Source of the DNA: Phaeosaccion multiseriatum
Lineage: Eukaryota; Ochrophyta, other classes
Reading direction: 5' to 3'
Assembly: GCA_965112735.1 (NCBI GenBank)
Contig: OZ218965.1
Coordinates: forward strand, 62,001-126,000
DNA length: 64,000 nt
Both the position numbers and the translations under genes were made by a program. Numbering within the stretch: position 1 is the first letter of the stretch; each line of letters begins with the position of its first letter. Below are positions 1 through 12,118 of the stretch, piece by piece. A model generated the notes under the pieces. It made no database searches. It was not told where the DNA came from and saw only the letters and a program-made list of their open reading frames with translations.

Positions 1-778
1 AAGGGGTATGTAGGCGGTATGTAAGGGGTATGTAGGCGGTATGTAAGGGGTGTGCAAGTGGGTGGTGAGGGCCGGGGGGGGGGGGGGGGTGGGGAGCAAG
101 ACAAGCAAAAGTTTGGGCAGACATAAAGAGACCTTGACACACGCGAAGGGAGTGGGGGACACACACAACACGCACAGATGCACACACAGACGCACGCACA
201 GACGCACGCACAGACGCACGCACCGTCGACTCCGCTCTTGTTCCTGGCGCCCTTCGCCTCCAGCTCCGCCAAAGTGTCCATAAAGGACCTTTCTACCCTT
301 CCTTTCTTCCTCTCTTCTTCCTACTGCTATTCATTCTACTGTTGTTGCTGTTGTTGTTCCTGCTGCTACTGCTGCTGCTGCTGTCCGCACCACCGCTGCC
401 GTGGTCGGGACTCGGCCTCTTCCTCCTCCTCCTCCTCCTCCTGGCGCTGCTGTATCACCAACTGCTGCACGTCCATGCCTCTCTGCCCTGAAGAGGGGGG
501 CCGCACAGACCACAACGCTCGGAGGAGTGTTCCGAGGAGAGTTCCGAGGAGAGTTCTTGGTCGGCAGAGAGGAGTGTTCCGAGGAATGTTCTTGGTCGGC
601 AGAGGACCTCTCACCCACTCAAAACAGCAGGGGAGACCGCGAAACAAACTGAACCGAAAGCTGAAGCTGGAATTTCAAATTGAGGGCCGAGAGAGAGAGA
701 GAGAGATAGCTGACACCGAAACTGTCCCTTCATTCTTCTGGAGAGGACTGGTACTGAAACTGTTTGTCCCTGTGCCTA
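1..778. repeat. Low-complexity sequence downstream of the GNAT gene
   Basis: No gene can be supported here. Direct repeats lie at 1-50 (GGTATGTAGGC type), CACAGACGCACG repeats at about 183-222, CTG and TCC triplet runs at 340-450, and a tandem repeat of GAGTGTTCCGAGGA-type units at 530-605. The motif TATCACCAACTGCTG at about 454 is one of the motifs dispersed through the window. The low-complexity open frames on both strands lack any family signature. Part of this stretch is probably the 3' UTR of the minus-strand gene that ends at 779. Confidence 0.6.
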
Positions 779-3700
779 TCACCAGTAGAATGTCCCCGGC
801 AGGTACTTGTTGACGAGGGGCTCGAGCCACGCACGCGCCTGTGGAACAGAGGGCGCTTGGCGGGAGGGAGGGAAGCTCGACCCGGGGGGGCTCGACCCGG
901 GGGGGCTCGACCCGAGGGGGTTGCACATGCTCACGCTGCGGACAGTGGCTCTGGAGGGAGGGAGGGAAATATCACCGGGGGGGGGGGGGTAAGCGGTGTC
1001 AGGACGGGGAACCGTTTGCACACTCGTCTCTTTGCCCGCACTCCCTCTGCCTCTCGCTCCCTCTCGCTCCCTCTCCCCCTCTCTCCCGGTCCCTCCCCGC
1101 CCTCCCCTCCCTCCCTCCTCCCTCCCTCCCTCCCTCCCTCCCTCCCTCCCTCCCTCCCTCCCTCCCTCCCTCCCTCCCTCCCTTCCCCTCACTCTGCCTC
1201 ACCTCCTCACAGCGTCGAACTGCTGCACCTTGCCGAGTACCTCCCTGTCCCTGTCACTCTCGAGCTCTCGATACGCCCCTCTGGCGTGCCACAGCTCTAG
1301 GGGCCAGTAACGCACCAGAGAGAGAGCCTCCGGGGGGAGGTGGTTGCTGGGATGGCAGTGGATGGCAGTGGATGGCAGTGGATGGCAGTGGATGGAAGTG
1401 GATGGCATATGGGCACCGGAGAGTGTCAGGACGGGTTAGGGTTAGGGTTGGGACCAACACCCAATAAGGAGGGCTGCCTGCCCGCATGCCTGCCCCCCCT
1501 GCCCTCCTTGCCTGTCCCACTCCTCGTATCACCAACTGCTGAACTGACCTGGAGCGTTTGTTGCTGAGCACCGCGTGAAGGTACTCGGTGCCTGCCCATG
1601 GCAGCAGCACGGCATCCAACCCGCACCCCGCACAGTTCATACCCAAGGGGGGCACACTGTAGAGGGGGTGCAGGCAGTCGGAGTTGAGCTGCAGGGGAGA
1701 GGAGGGCAGGGCAGGGGGGTAGGAGGGCAGGGCAGGGGGGTGGTCCCACATGGTTCCAGATGGTTCCAGATGGTCCCAGATGGAAAAAGGGCAAATCGTC
1801 CGACATGGTCCCAGATGGTAGGAAGAGGGTCAGTCAGAGGCAGACAAGAGCTGTCCCCCATACTCGGGCATATGGGCGGCGTGGCAAAACAGCAAGAGCC
1901 CCCACAGCGCCCTAAAAGGGCTCTTGGCCGTGTGTGGTGACCGCTCAGCTCCCCTCTCCTCCCGTCCCTCCTCTCCCCATCTACTGCATCTCTTTCCCGT
2001 CCGCTCCCCATCCACTGCCATCCATCCATCGTCATCCCTGCCCCTCCATCCACTGCCATATCCCCTCTCCATCCACTGCCATCCCCCCCCCCCCCCCTAC
2101 CTGGTGGTACTCGCGGCAGGCGATACCCTCTGGGAAGGGCGCCCCCACTACCCATTGGGACTCCGAGAAGGCATTCTCGCGGGCCTCCCTCAACCTCTCG
2201 AAGCTGCCTCTCTGCTGAGGCTGTACGACCAACTGCTGTGGCTGTGACTCTTGTGCTTGTTGTTCGCGGCTGTCGCCATCGCCATCGCTCCGGTCTTTCC
2301 CCACCCCTCCCTCTGAGTCCTGAGCCTCCCCCCGTCCCTCTGTGTCCATCCCTGTGTCCTGACACCCGTTGTGGCGTGTGAGAGACAGCAGCGCACCCAT
2401 CCCATGCACGAGACCCACCACCTGCAGGCATATGGGCAGGGGTGCGTTAGAGGCATATGGGCAGGGCTGCATTAGAGGGGCGCAGGAGGGTGCTGCATGA
2501 ATAGATTGAGGTGCCTGAGGTGGAGGGGAAAGGGCGCAGAAGAAAGACAACAAAGAGCATACAGCACACAGGCATATGGGCATACGGGCATATGGGCCTG
2601 ACAGGGTGTGTGCGTGCATGCGTCCCCCTCTTACCTGCATCCAATCGGGGAAGCCTTTGTCCCTGAGGTCCTGTGCTGTGAGCAGGAGGAGCTCCAGCAC
2701 CGTCACGTGGAGCTTGCAGTAGGGAAAGCGCATGTCCTGCAGCCGCTCCAGGGCCTGCCACATGGAGAGGTTCAAGCACACACCCCCTGCCACATCGGAC
2801 TCGTATCTACAAGGGAGGGACGGAGGGAGGGAGGGAGGGAGGAGCAGGGAGGGAGGGGGGGGGGGAGAGGGAGGGAGGGAGGGAGGGAGGGAGGGACGGA
2901 GGAAGAGAGGGAGAAAGGGAGAGAGAGGAGGCAGGGGGAGAGAGGGAGAGTGCGGGAGAGAGGCGCAGAGAAGGGAGAGAGAGGGAGGAGGTAGAGAGGG
3001 AGAGAGGGAGAGAGGGAGAGAGAGGGAGAGAGGGAGAGAGGGAGAGAGGGAGAGAGGTAAAGAGAGAGAGAGGGAGAGAGGGAGAGAGGGAGAGAGGGAA
3101 AGAGAGAGGGAGAGAGAGAGAGGTAGAGAGGGAGAGAGGGAAAGAGAGGGAGAGCGGTCGCGTTGAGGTTGAGGCCAGCGTGACACGATATCCCTCCTCT
3201 GTCGCCCCGGCATCTGCTGCCATCTAGGGCACCTCCTTTCCCTGCTACCCACCCACTGCCCATCCACTGCCCATCCACTGCCATCCATTGCCATCCACTG
3301 CTATCCACTGCCGTGTACCTGGTCCTCTTTCCCCTGACGTAATCGACGGTCTGCCTCTCGCACATGCGCTTCTGTCGCTGCTGCACGCTAACCATGAGGT
3401 CCTGACACTCTTGAGAGCGCGAGGAGTCCTCCCATCCGCTGCCATCCTCCTCCCCCCCGAGGGGGCCTTCCTCATCGCTCACCAGCCCCACAAATGTGTA
3501 CACGCCCCTGCACAGAGCACACAAGGGATGGGGTCACGCACACACACAAACACGAGATGGGGTCACGCACACACACAAACACGAGATGGGGTCACACACA
3601 CACAAGAACGAGAAAGAGAGGACGGAAACGCGAGAGAGAGAGAGAGAGCGCAAAAGAGAGGTAGAGAGAGGTGAAGTCCCTGCTGAAGCACCAACCTGTC

Positions 3701-6700
3701 GGTGTCGATGTTCCAAATGGCGGGGTTGGGCGTGGTGGTGATGGCCCCTCCCTCCTCGTCCAGGCACAGGTACTGCCCGTGGGAGGTGCGCAGTAAGAAG
3801 AGGGACGTGCAGCCGCAGGGGCCGTCCGCTGCCATCCCCTCCGTCCCCACCCCCTCCCCATCTGCTGTCATTTCCTCAGGGGCTGTGGCAGCGCGGCACC
3901 TCCCGCACATGTGCGCCTGGACGCAAAACGCCTCCTGACATACCATTGATATGCCATTGACATACCATTGACATGCCATTGATATACCATTGATGTGCCA
4001 TTGACATGCCATTGACATACCATCAGAGCAGAGGCATCATATAGAGGTATGCGGGTGTGCGGGTAAACGGACAGAGCAGGGTAGAGGTGTATGGGTAGGG
4101 CAGAGCAGACATTTATGGGCAGGGCAGGGCAGGGCGCGGTCTCGTCAGTGATCAGTCTGTGTACATCTCCCCTCCCCCGGGGGCCACTCATCCATTCACT
4201 CACTCGCTCACTCACTCACTCACTCACTCACTCACTCACTCACTCACTTACTCACTAACATATTTCTCCCGCACCACAACGACTCACCCAGGTGCTGTCC
4301 CAGCGTCTGTCTGCGGTGACCCTCCCGTCGGGCTCTGCGCAGAGAAAGTTGCCATACACGGACTCAAAATAGACCATCTCTCCCTGCTGCTGCAGCACCC
4401 AGTGACCGTCCACTGACGTCCCTTGCTCTTGCTGCTTGCACTCCTCCTCCTGCCCCCCCCCCCTCTCTCCCTGCTGCTCGGGTTGGTTCTCCAGCACTTC
4501 CACCGAATCGCCAAGGGTCTGACCGAAAGAGCCGTCTTGACGGGGCCGAATCACACGGCCACCCTGTTTGGTGTTTTTGTTTTTGTTTTTGTTTTGGTTG
4601 TTAGTGCCGTACGCAGGCAAGTGAAAGGAGAGAGAGCGGATTTAGGGGCAAATGGGGAGGGGAGGGAAGGAGGGAGGGTGGGCGTTGGCTAGAAGACAAC
4701 ATTGGTCAACCCTCTCTAACCCTCTCTAATCCTCTCTAATCCTCTCTAACCCTCTGCAACCCTTTCTAACCCTCTCTAATCCTCTCGAACCTCTCTCTCT
4801 AACCTCTCTAACCCTCCTAATCCTCTCTAACCCTCTCCAACTCTCTCTAACCCTCTCCAACTCTCTCTAACCCTCTCTAACCCTCTCTAACCCTCTCCAA
4901 CTCTCTCTAACCCTCTCCAACTCTCTCTAACTCTCTCTAACCCTCTCTAATCCTCTCTAACCCTCTCTAATCCTCTCTAATCCTCTCTAACCCTAACCCT
5001 CTCTAACCCTCTCTAACCCTCTCTTGCAGCCTCCCTCCCCTCCTGCGTTGTGCGCCGCCTCCCGCCTTCATCAGCCGCGACAGACAGAGCAAGCAAGCAG
5101 CAAGCAGCAAGCACCCGTGCTATCCCTGCTCTGCGCACCCCTCCCCCTAGGCATCAACACCTCCCCCCCCTTTCTCCCTCTTGACTCATTCACACTCACC
5201 TTGGAGCAGAAGAGCATGATGCCGAAGGTGAAGGCGCTGTCCCTGTCTCTGTCGCCGCTTCCTCTGTAGAACTCGTACAGGTTCACTTCTCGGGAGTCTT
5301 CCTCTCCGCCCCCCCCGGGGTAGCCCCCTCCGGGGCAGAGGCGCTTCACCATGGGCACTTTGCGCAGCGTGGAGTCGTGGTGGTGCAGATACTGAGGGCG
5401 TGAAGGGGTGAGGGGGAGGGGGTGAGGGGGGGTGGGGGGGTGGGGGGGCGGCAGGGAAGGCAGTGGTACGTGTGTGTTTGTTTCGCCCGACGGACTGACA
5501 CTCCTGACACTCCTGACACCTATGCCCACACTGTATCCCCTGAAGCCGTATGCATACTACGAACTTACACACACACATACATACACACAAACCTACATAC
5601 TCCCGCACATACTCATACACATACATACCCACATACCCACACGCACGCACAAATACACACCTACATACATACACACACTCACGTACACATACATGCACAC
5701 ATACATACATACACACATACATAGACATACATACACACATACATACATACATACATACATACACTCACGTACACATACATACATACATACATACATACAT
5801 ACATACATACATCCATACATCCATCACATATACTCGTCACGTACCTGCACTTTGGCTCCCGCCTTGACTTGGAAGCCGAGGCGCTCGTAGTACCCGATTA
5901 GCCTAAGGGGGGGTAGACCGATGGCAGTGGATGGGGGGCGGGTCGGACAGGTGTGGGGCGTCCGGCAAGAGGGGAAGGCACCGAAGACAGTCCGCCATGC
6001 GTCGTACGGGAACAAATCAAAACAGAACAGAACAGAACAGAAGCGAAGAGAAGAGAAGAGTGAACAGATGCCCCATGCCCCCACCTCCAGACTAAGAGGC
6101 CCATAGAAGTTAGAGTGTCCCTACACGGGGTCTCCTCTTCGACTGGGCAGTGGAACAGGAGGCACAACGGGGCACCGGTGGAAAGACAAGAGGAGAAAAA
6201 AAAACACCGCCGCGATGGGGCAACGCACGCACCTGTTGTGCCTTCGGGTGTCCTCCTCCGCCTCGAGCCGCACTTCCTCCGCCCCGACGCCCCCCAAAGT
6301 GGCGAACGCCTCTCGCAGCATCACCACCCCCAGCCCCATGCCGCGGTGTGAGGTGTCCACACGCACGGACTTGATGTGGCCCCACCTCCTGCCCTTCCCG
6401 AGTGTGAACACCAGCTTCCCCACATTCTTCTCCACCAGTGCTCGGCCGTTCTTGTTGCTGCTTCCACTTGCTACGCCCCTCACAAGTTGGGACACCACGC
6501 AGCTGATCTCTCCCGTCGCACGATTGCGATACGTGCGCAACGTGGCCGCACTCCTTCCCTGCAGTAGCTGAGTCGGCCTCCGGGTGGGCGGCTGAGCATG
6601 GCGGTGAGTAGCAGCGTCAATCTTTATTCGCTTGCCCGCCGCCGTCGCGACCGCTGCTTGGCCCACATGATGCTGCTCCGCCAACGACCCTTCCTGCCCC

Positions 6701-6792
6701 CCCCCCCCCTTCCCCGGCCCAGCTTCTGCGGCTGCTGCTGCGGCTACTGCTGCTGCGGCTACTGCTGCTGCGCGCGTCGTCCCGCTCTCCAT
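779..6792 (-). CDS. GNAT N-acetyltransferase with fascin-like beta-trefoil region
   Basis: Eleven exons are proposed: 6792-6233, 5902-5845, 5391-5200, 4563-4288, 3934-3696, 3507-3319, 2806-2635, 2421-2101, 1688-1533, 1294-1241 and 838-779, giving about 758 residues. After an Ala-rich N-terminus, the GNAT acetyl-CoA loop RGMGLG (about 150-155) leads into the exon 1/2 join reading RRHNRLIGYYERLGF, the usual end of a GNAT fold. Exons 4-5 carry two fascin/beta-trefoil-like strands, VYGNFLCAEPDGRVTADR and RTSHGQYLCLDEEGG, and the join gives the fascin-like WDSTWEAFCV. The rest (exons 6-11) matches no family I know; it ends in LPGTFYW. Phases agree through exon 8. The exon 9 end is uncertain: a better donor at 1549 (AG|GTCAGT) would shift the frame and end the protein after exon 10. 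Acetyl-CoA-dependent transfer is inferred from the fold; the substrate is unknown. Confidence 0.72.
1340..1406. repeat. Tandem copies of the ATGGCAGTGG dispersed motif
   Basis: Four adjacent copies of GGATGGCAGT plus diverged copies lie in an intron of the GNAT gene. This is one of the clearest clusters of a motif that recurs throughout the window on both strands. Confidence 0.9.
1434..1453. repeat. Interstitial TTAGGG repeats
   Basis: A short run of GGGTTA units lies inside an intron between coding exons. It matches the common eukaryotic telomere unit but is not at a chromosome end here. Confidence 0.75.
2810..3160. repeat. Purine-rich GGGA/GGGAGA tract in an intron
   Basis: About 350 bases of almost pure G and A on the plus strand fill the intron between the exons at 2635-2806 and 3319-3507. 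Long open frames on both strands across it are repeat artefacts. Confidence 0.9.
3935..4250. repeat. Intronic repeats (CATACCATTGA type and CACT)
   Basis: The intron after exon 4 of the GNAT gene holds a 10-20 base repeat alternating ACATACCATTG and ATGCCATTG (3938-4021) and a (CACT)n run at about 4192-4250. Confidence 0.85.
4717..5025. repeat. Telomere-like CCCTCTCTAA decamer array
   Basis: About 30 imperfect copies of CCCTCTCTAA fill the intron between exons 3 and 4 of the GNAT gene. True CCCTAACCCT occurs at about 4989, so the array may derive from telomere-type CCCTAA units by insertion of CTCT. Confidence 0.88.
5570..5830. repeat. ACAT/ACAC microsatellite
   Basis: A long (CATA)n tract mixed with CACA repeats lies in the intron between exons 2 and 3 of the GNAT gene. 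It keeps several reading frames open on both strands without any coding signature. Confidence 0.9.
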
Positions 6793-6989
6793 GTTCCTTT
6801 TATAATGGCGTTCATATGCGGTTGAATTAAACGACTTCAATGTATGTCCCGACGAAGCAATTGCTCATCCACAGATCACAGATAATTACTTTTGCCACCC
6901 CTGGGTAATTTGGATAGAATTAGGATTTTCTCTGGTGCTTGGCCGCCCCCCCTCCCCCCTCCCAGTGTGTGTGTGTCCTTTAACCCGCG
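6793..6989. promoter_or_regulatory. Divergent promoter region, GNAT gene / RPS6
   Basis: Only 197 bases separate the two start codons. A TATA-like TATAAAAGG lies on the minus strand at 6804-6796, just three bases before the GNAT ATG. The centre (6860-6930) is AT-rich compared with the surroundings, and a pyrimidine-rich stretch precedes the RPS6 ATG. Whether one or two core promoters act here cannot be decided from sequence. Confidence 0.5.
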
Positions 6990-9900
6990 ATGAAGGTAAG
7001 GTCGTGCTGCTTGCTAACTCATGCTGCTTGATCCTCTCCTTGTTGGAGTCCTCCTGGCGCAGTGCTGGGCAGCGGCGGGCGACGTCGACGTGGGGAGAGG
7101 TGGTGGGAGGGAGGGGGGGAGAAGGGACGAGGGGGACGTAGCAGCAGCAGCGGCGGTGTTAGCAGCGCCGGCAGAGCTAGCAACAGCAGTAGTGGGGCGT
7201 GTATTGTATTCTGCGAGAGAGACGGAGACCGGATGCGCTATGTTCGTCAAAGGGAGTCTCTTTCACGAGCAAATCCTTGGGAAGACAGGGAGAGGAGTGA
7301 GAAGGGAAAAGAGAGAGCAGTTGGGACGAGGGCAAGCTCAATCGACGCTGTGAGCTGGCTTGATTATGTTCGCGGGGCGCAGGGACTGCTTTGCGTTGAG
7401 GTGGGCGTGCCTTGTGCTTTCATGCCCGCGTGCGTGACCAGGGCAGGGCTTTCGGGTATTGAGGCTGGGTGCGTCCGTGGCGGAACGGAGAGGGAGCACA
7501 GCGGCAGTTTGCGGCAACCCATTCGACTGTTTTCGCTGGTGTGGAAGGTCGTGCGAGGAATATTCCGTCTGGACGCCAGAGCAGAGATTGCGCTTTGTCG
7601 TGGTCTGTGAAGACCAAGATAGACAACGACAGAGGGACTACCGCTGCAGCCGCGCAGAGAAGCCACACTGATCCACGTGGCGCCTGGGCCTGTGTTATCG
7701 CACCCTGCTGCCGTCGCATGTCTCCTCCGCCCTCCCGTACCAACCACGTTCCTTCCACACGGTTGGCTTAAACCCGTCCTTCTCTCTCGCCCCCCCCCTG
7801 CCCCCCCCTTCTCCGTCGCTCAGTTGAACATTGCGAACCCCTCCACGGGGGCTCAGAAGTTCCTCGAGATCGATGACGAGAAGAAGCTGTAAGTGTGTGT
7901 AAGTGGGTGTCAGTGTGAGTGGGCCTAGAGGCGTGCTCACTACTGCTCACTACTGCTTGACAGGAGCTGTCTTGTGTAGCACAGGATGGGATGGGACAGG
8001 CTTACTTACGGGAGTGCTGGCGCTCCTGCGGGATCGCCTGCCTGCCTGCGCCTCATTTGCAGTCTGTCGTGCTTCACGTCGCAGCAAACAAGCTTCATCG
8101 ACGTACATCACTGTCGTCCTCCTTGCGTCACCCTTCCCCTACCTACCCTTGCACTCACTCACTCACTCATTGCTGCTCGTCCTTGTCCCTCTCTCCTCGT
8201 GTTGCAGGCGTGCTCTGTACGACAAGCGCATCTCGCAGGAGGTCGAGGGAGAGAACCTTGGCGATGAGTTCGCCGGATACGTGAGTCGAGAGAGAGAGAC
8301 GAGTGGGGAGGAGGAGAAGGACTAATTCGCCGGTTATGTGGATGTTCCATATGTCATCGTCGGTCGGGCCGCGCCGCCGTTGCGCTTCAGGCATTTGCCA
8401 TTACCAATCCTCTCTCTCTCTAACTATCCCACGCTGGAACTGCCACACAACGCGGGAGGGAAGGAATACGTCTAGCATGCAGTCAAACTCAAACTCTTCA
8501 AAGTGGATAGCCAAGTGTCTCACCACGTGTTTCTCTGGACGCTGTTCCCTGCCCATGCCTTTGCCCATGCATTTGCCTTTTGCCTCGCCCTGCCCCCCCC
8601 TCCCTGCTCCTCAGGTCTTCCGCATCTCGGGCGGCAACGACAAGCAGGGCTTCCCCATGAAGCAAGGAGTGCTCTCCAACCAGCGCGTCAGCCTCCTGCT
8701 GCACAAGGTAGAGGCATATGGGTGTGTGTGTGCGCTGCTGTCTCGGTAGGCATATGGGTGTGTCAGCACGTTGTGTGTCTGCGCGCGTCACCAGTCCGCT
8801 GCTGGCAGCCCTCCACTGCCATCCCGAAGGCTCTGGATTCGCCACGAAGGCTCTGTTGCCGTGATCTCCCGATGCTGCTGTCCTCGGCTCCCCCATTCAC
8901 TGTCTTCTATCCTCTGTTTCCCTGCCCCTCTTGCCATGCCTCCACCCCCCTCCCCCCCAGGGCATGTCCTGCTACCGCCAGCGTCGTGACGGAGAGCGCA
9001 AGCGCAAGTCCGTGCGAGGATGCATCGTCGGAGCTGACCTCTCCGTGCTCAACCTGGTGGTAAGTGTGTGTGTGTGTGTGTTTGCAATCAGAGGTCTGCC
9101 GCAGCTTGGGCAGAGATGCAATGGGTCACTTCGCTCCGACCTCCTTCGTACCTCCGACTCCGACCTCCATCCGGCGTCCCTTCTGCTCTTCCATCCTTCA
9201 CTCACTCACTCACTGCCTGCCCCTGCCCCTGCTCCCCCCCCCCCCCCTTACCTCCCTCCCCCACCTCTCCCACCCCCTCTGCCCCTCCACTGCCATCCCA
9301 CCCGAACAGGTGAGCAAGAAGGGCGAGCAGGAGATCCCCGGCCTCACTGACGAGAACATCCCCCGCCGCCTCGGCCCTAAGCGAGCCAACAAGATCAGGA
9401 AGCTCTTTAACCTGACCAAGGTGCGTCACTTCAGTGATGCCGTCAAGAGAGCGAGCGCCCTGATACTTGAGAGTTGCTGTTGCATTTACAGTTACATTTA
9501 CAAAAGCCCCTCTCTCCTGTGTGTGGTGGCGGCGACTTCTTTTGCTTGCTGACTTCGTGAGGGAGCCCCGTCCGTTAATTATACCTGACCGGCCCCGCCT
9601 CTACTCTCCCCATCCATCCCCGTCTTCCCCTCTCTTGCGCTCCCCTCGCTATCCACTGCCATCCCTTCTCTTGTGGTGCCACAGGACGATGACGTGACCA
9701 AGTACGTCATCGCGCGCAAGTTCGAGCGCAAGAACGGCAAGACCGTGACCAAGAGGCCGAAGATCCAGCGCCTAGTCACCCCGCAGGTGCTCCAGCGCAA
9801 GCGAGCCCGTGCCGCCGACAAGGTGAGGAGGAGGGAGGGAAAGGGAGATGGAGAGAAGTAGGGAGGGAAATGGAGAGAAGGAGGGAGATGGAGAGAAGTA

Positions 9901-10299
9901 GGGAGGGAGAGGGAGATGGAGAGAAGTAGGGAGGGAAATGGAGAGAAGGAGGGAGAGGGAGATGGAGAGAAGTAGGGAGGTGGGCGAACCTTCAGGCTGT
10001 GTGGTGGGCACAGCGTTGAGTGAGAGGGCCTTTGCCATCAGGACAGGCCAGGCACACACACGCACAAGCACACACATACGCACGCACGCACACAGAGGCC
10101 AGACAATGGGCAGGGCTATCGAAGTGAGGGTCCACTTGTTTTTATCCCTCATGTAGCTCCACCACTCGGGAAGAAACCCCCATCCCTCCTTCCTCTGTCG
10201 ATGCTGACCGCTGTCTCTCTCTCTCTCCCTCTCTCTCTCCTTCTCTTTCTCTCCCTCTCTCTCTCTCTCCTTCTCTCTTCTGCCTCTCTCTCTCTCTCG

Positions 10300-10330
<31 letters not shown>

Positions 10331-10359
10331 TTGTCTCCCTCTCTCTCGTCTCTCTCTCT

Positions 10360-10402
<43 letters not shown>

Positions 10403-10598
10403 CCCTCTCTCTCTCTCTCTCTCTGTCGTCACTCTCTTCCTCTCTCCTTCTCAGAAAAAGGGTCAGGCGAAGGCCAAGAGCGAGAAGGCGGAGTACGAGC
10501 GCCTGCACGCCATGCGCGTCAAGGAGGCCAAGGAGGAGCGCAGGTCCATGATCAGCAAGCGGCGCTCTTCGCGCAGGGCCAGCTCCAAGAAGGAGTAG
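6990..10598 (+). CDS. RPS6: 40S ribosomal protein S6 (eS6)
   Basis: Eight exons: 6990-6995, 7824-7888, 8208-8280, 8615-8707, 8961-9059, 9310-9420, 9685-9822 and 10455-10598, all in consistent phase, giving 242 residues, close to the usual 240-250. Exon 1 is only ATG-AAG; the 828-base first intron directly after Met-Lys is typical of ribosomal protein genes. Family hallmarks include [49 protein letters not shown] and [18 protein letters not shown]. The C-terminus is Ser/Arg/Lys-rich ([13 protein letters not shown]), like the phosphorylated tail of eS6 in other eukaryotes. The product is a structural protein of the cytosolic small ribosomal subunit. No disabling change is seen. Confidence 0.98.
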
Positions 10599-11396
10599 AG
10601 TAGAGCTTTCGAGCCTTCCTTCTATCCTTCTCACCCTCTGCTTCGCCCCTGCCTTGTTGCCTTCTCTTGTGGAGAGGAGGAAAGGGGCAGGGGCACTAGC
10701 TGCGGGGGGCGGCAGCCTTTAATGGGGTAATGAGACTATGACACACGTTTTCTTCCTTTTTTTGATCGCGGCGAGAACGAGAGACACAGTACTCACGCGA
10801 GATGGTCGAGGCACCCACCTTCCTTCCTCCTCTAAACTCCGAACTCACCGCTCATTTGGGTGGAAGTGCAGATCCATTTTCGGGTCTTGTCCCTCGGGTA
10901 GTTTTTCGAGAATTGGGGTGCCTCGTGAAATTTTCAGCCGACTCCACATTTGGAGGCATACGGCTCCCTTTTTTAAGGGTCTGAGCGCAGAAGGGGTTAA
11001 AGCGGAGAGGATAGGCAGTAAGACAGTAGCAGCACCGAGAACTGGGGGAGAGGGGCAGGGAGAGCAGAGGGGACTGACCCTGTGAAGAGGGAGAGTGGTC
11101 GTTGATCGCAGCCACACGGACCAACATCGGGTTGGTATCTCGGTGTTAAAAAGACCAGCGAACAGCCGCCGGTAAGGAGCGAAGAGTGGCGGAGAGAGGG
11201 ACGTCACAGGTACTTAGAGATAGTCGGCTCCCCTCCCACCTCATACTGCCCGTATATCTCACCTTGAATGGAGTGCACTCATTCTTGAGGACCGCAGACA
11301 AGATCGTCCCCCCTCAGGCTTTCCCTTCTTTTCGCTGTTCGGCGCTCATCGCTCATCCTTCTCTAGGGCCACGCAGGAAGGGAAGCGGCAGGACAG
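10599..11396. other. Spacer between RPS6 and the AhpD-like gene
   Basis: This stretch holds the RPS6 3' UTR and the upstream region of the next plus-strand gene. I see no conserved protein, tRNA or long repeat. A donor-like GGTAAGGAG near 11170 could begin a 5' UTR intron of the downstream gene, but this is only a possibility. Confidence 0.5.
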
Positions 11397-12082
11397 ATGG
11401 CATCTGCAAATAGCCAACGCAGGGGGGACTTCATCAAGCAAGAGATTGTCCATGCTCAGGTTCGTGGTTGGCTGAAAGGAGGGGAAGAGTGGAGGATTGA
11501 GGATTGTTCCGATACGCATGTCACTCATCGTCCCGCCCCCCGCTTGGCTTTGCCGCTGCGCTCGCTCAGGTGCGGGAAGAGCTGGTGAAGGCGCATTCTT
11601 TCCGGTACTCCGCCGCCGCCGAGGAGCAGAGGAAGGATGCTCCTCCGGCGCTGAACCAAATCACATCCAAGAAGAAGGACGCCATGTCGGACCGTCTCGT
11701 GGGTACCGGCCCTCTGTCCACAGACGCCGTGGACAAGGGCTTCAAACTGCGCGGCGGGAGCAATAATGAGGACGACGATATCACCAAGGCGGTGCGGCTG
11801 CAGATCAAGCGCGACTTCCCCATGGGTGGGTGTCAACAGGAGGGTCCTCAGAGACCGGAGGAGTCGAGGAGGGGAATGCGAGGGGCGGGAGGAGGGTCTT
11901 AGGTGTAGGCGGGGTGCAGGATGCGGATGGCAAAAGATGCAGCTGGGACGGGAGGTGTTTTGGCTGTGCGGCACTTGAGTGAGCCGTGTAGCTGTAGTGT
12001 GTGTGTGTGTGCTCCCTCAGTGGGTGTGGAGGGCCACCCGCCCACCGAGTGGAGCGCGCCTACCTTGCCTGCCTTGCCTATC

Positions 12083-12118
<36 letters not shown>

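Noticed and set aside
1434-1453. Chromosome end
   Set aside because: The TTAGGG units are few and lie between coding exons of one gene, so they are interstitial.
2032-3294. Minus-strand open frame of 420 codons
   Set aside because: It runs through a purine/pyrimidine repeat intron. Only the two parts bounded by splice sites (2101-2421 and 2635-2806) are kept as GNAT-gene exons.
6996-7823. snoRNA within the first RPS6 intron
   Set aside because: Ribosomal protein introns often host snoRNAs, but no convincing C box (RTGATGA) and D box (CTGA) pair was found by eye.
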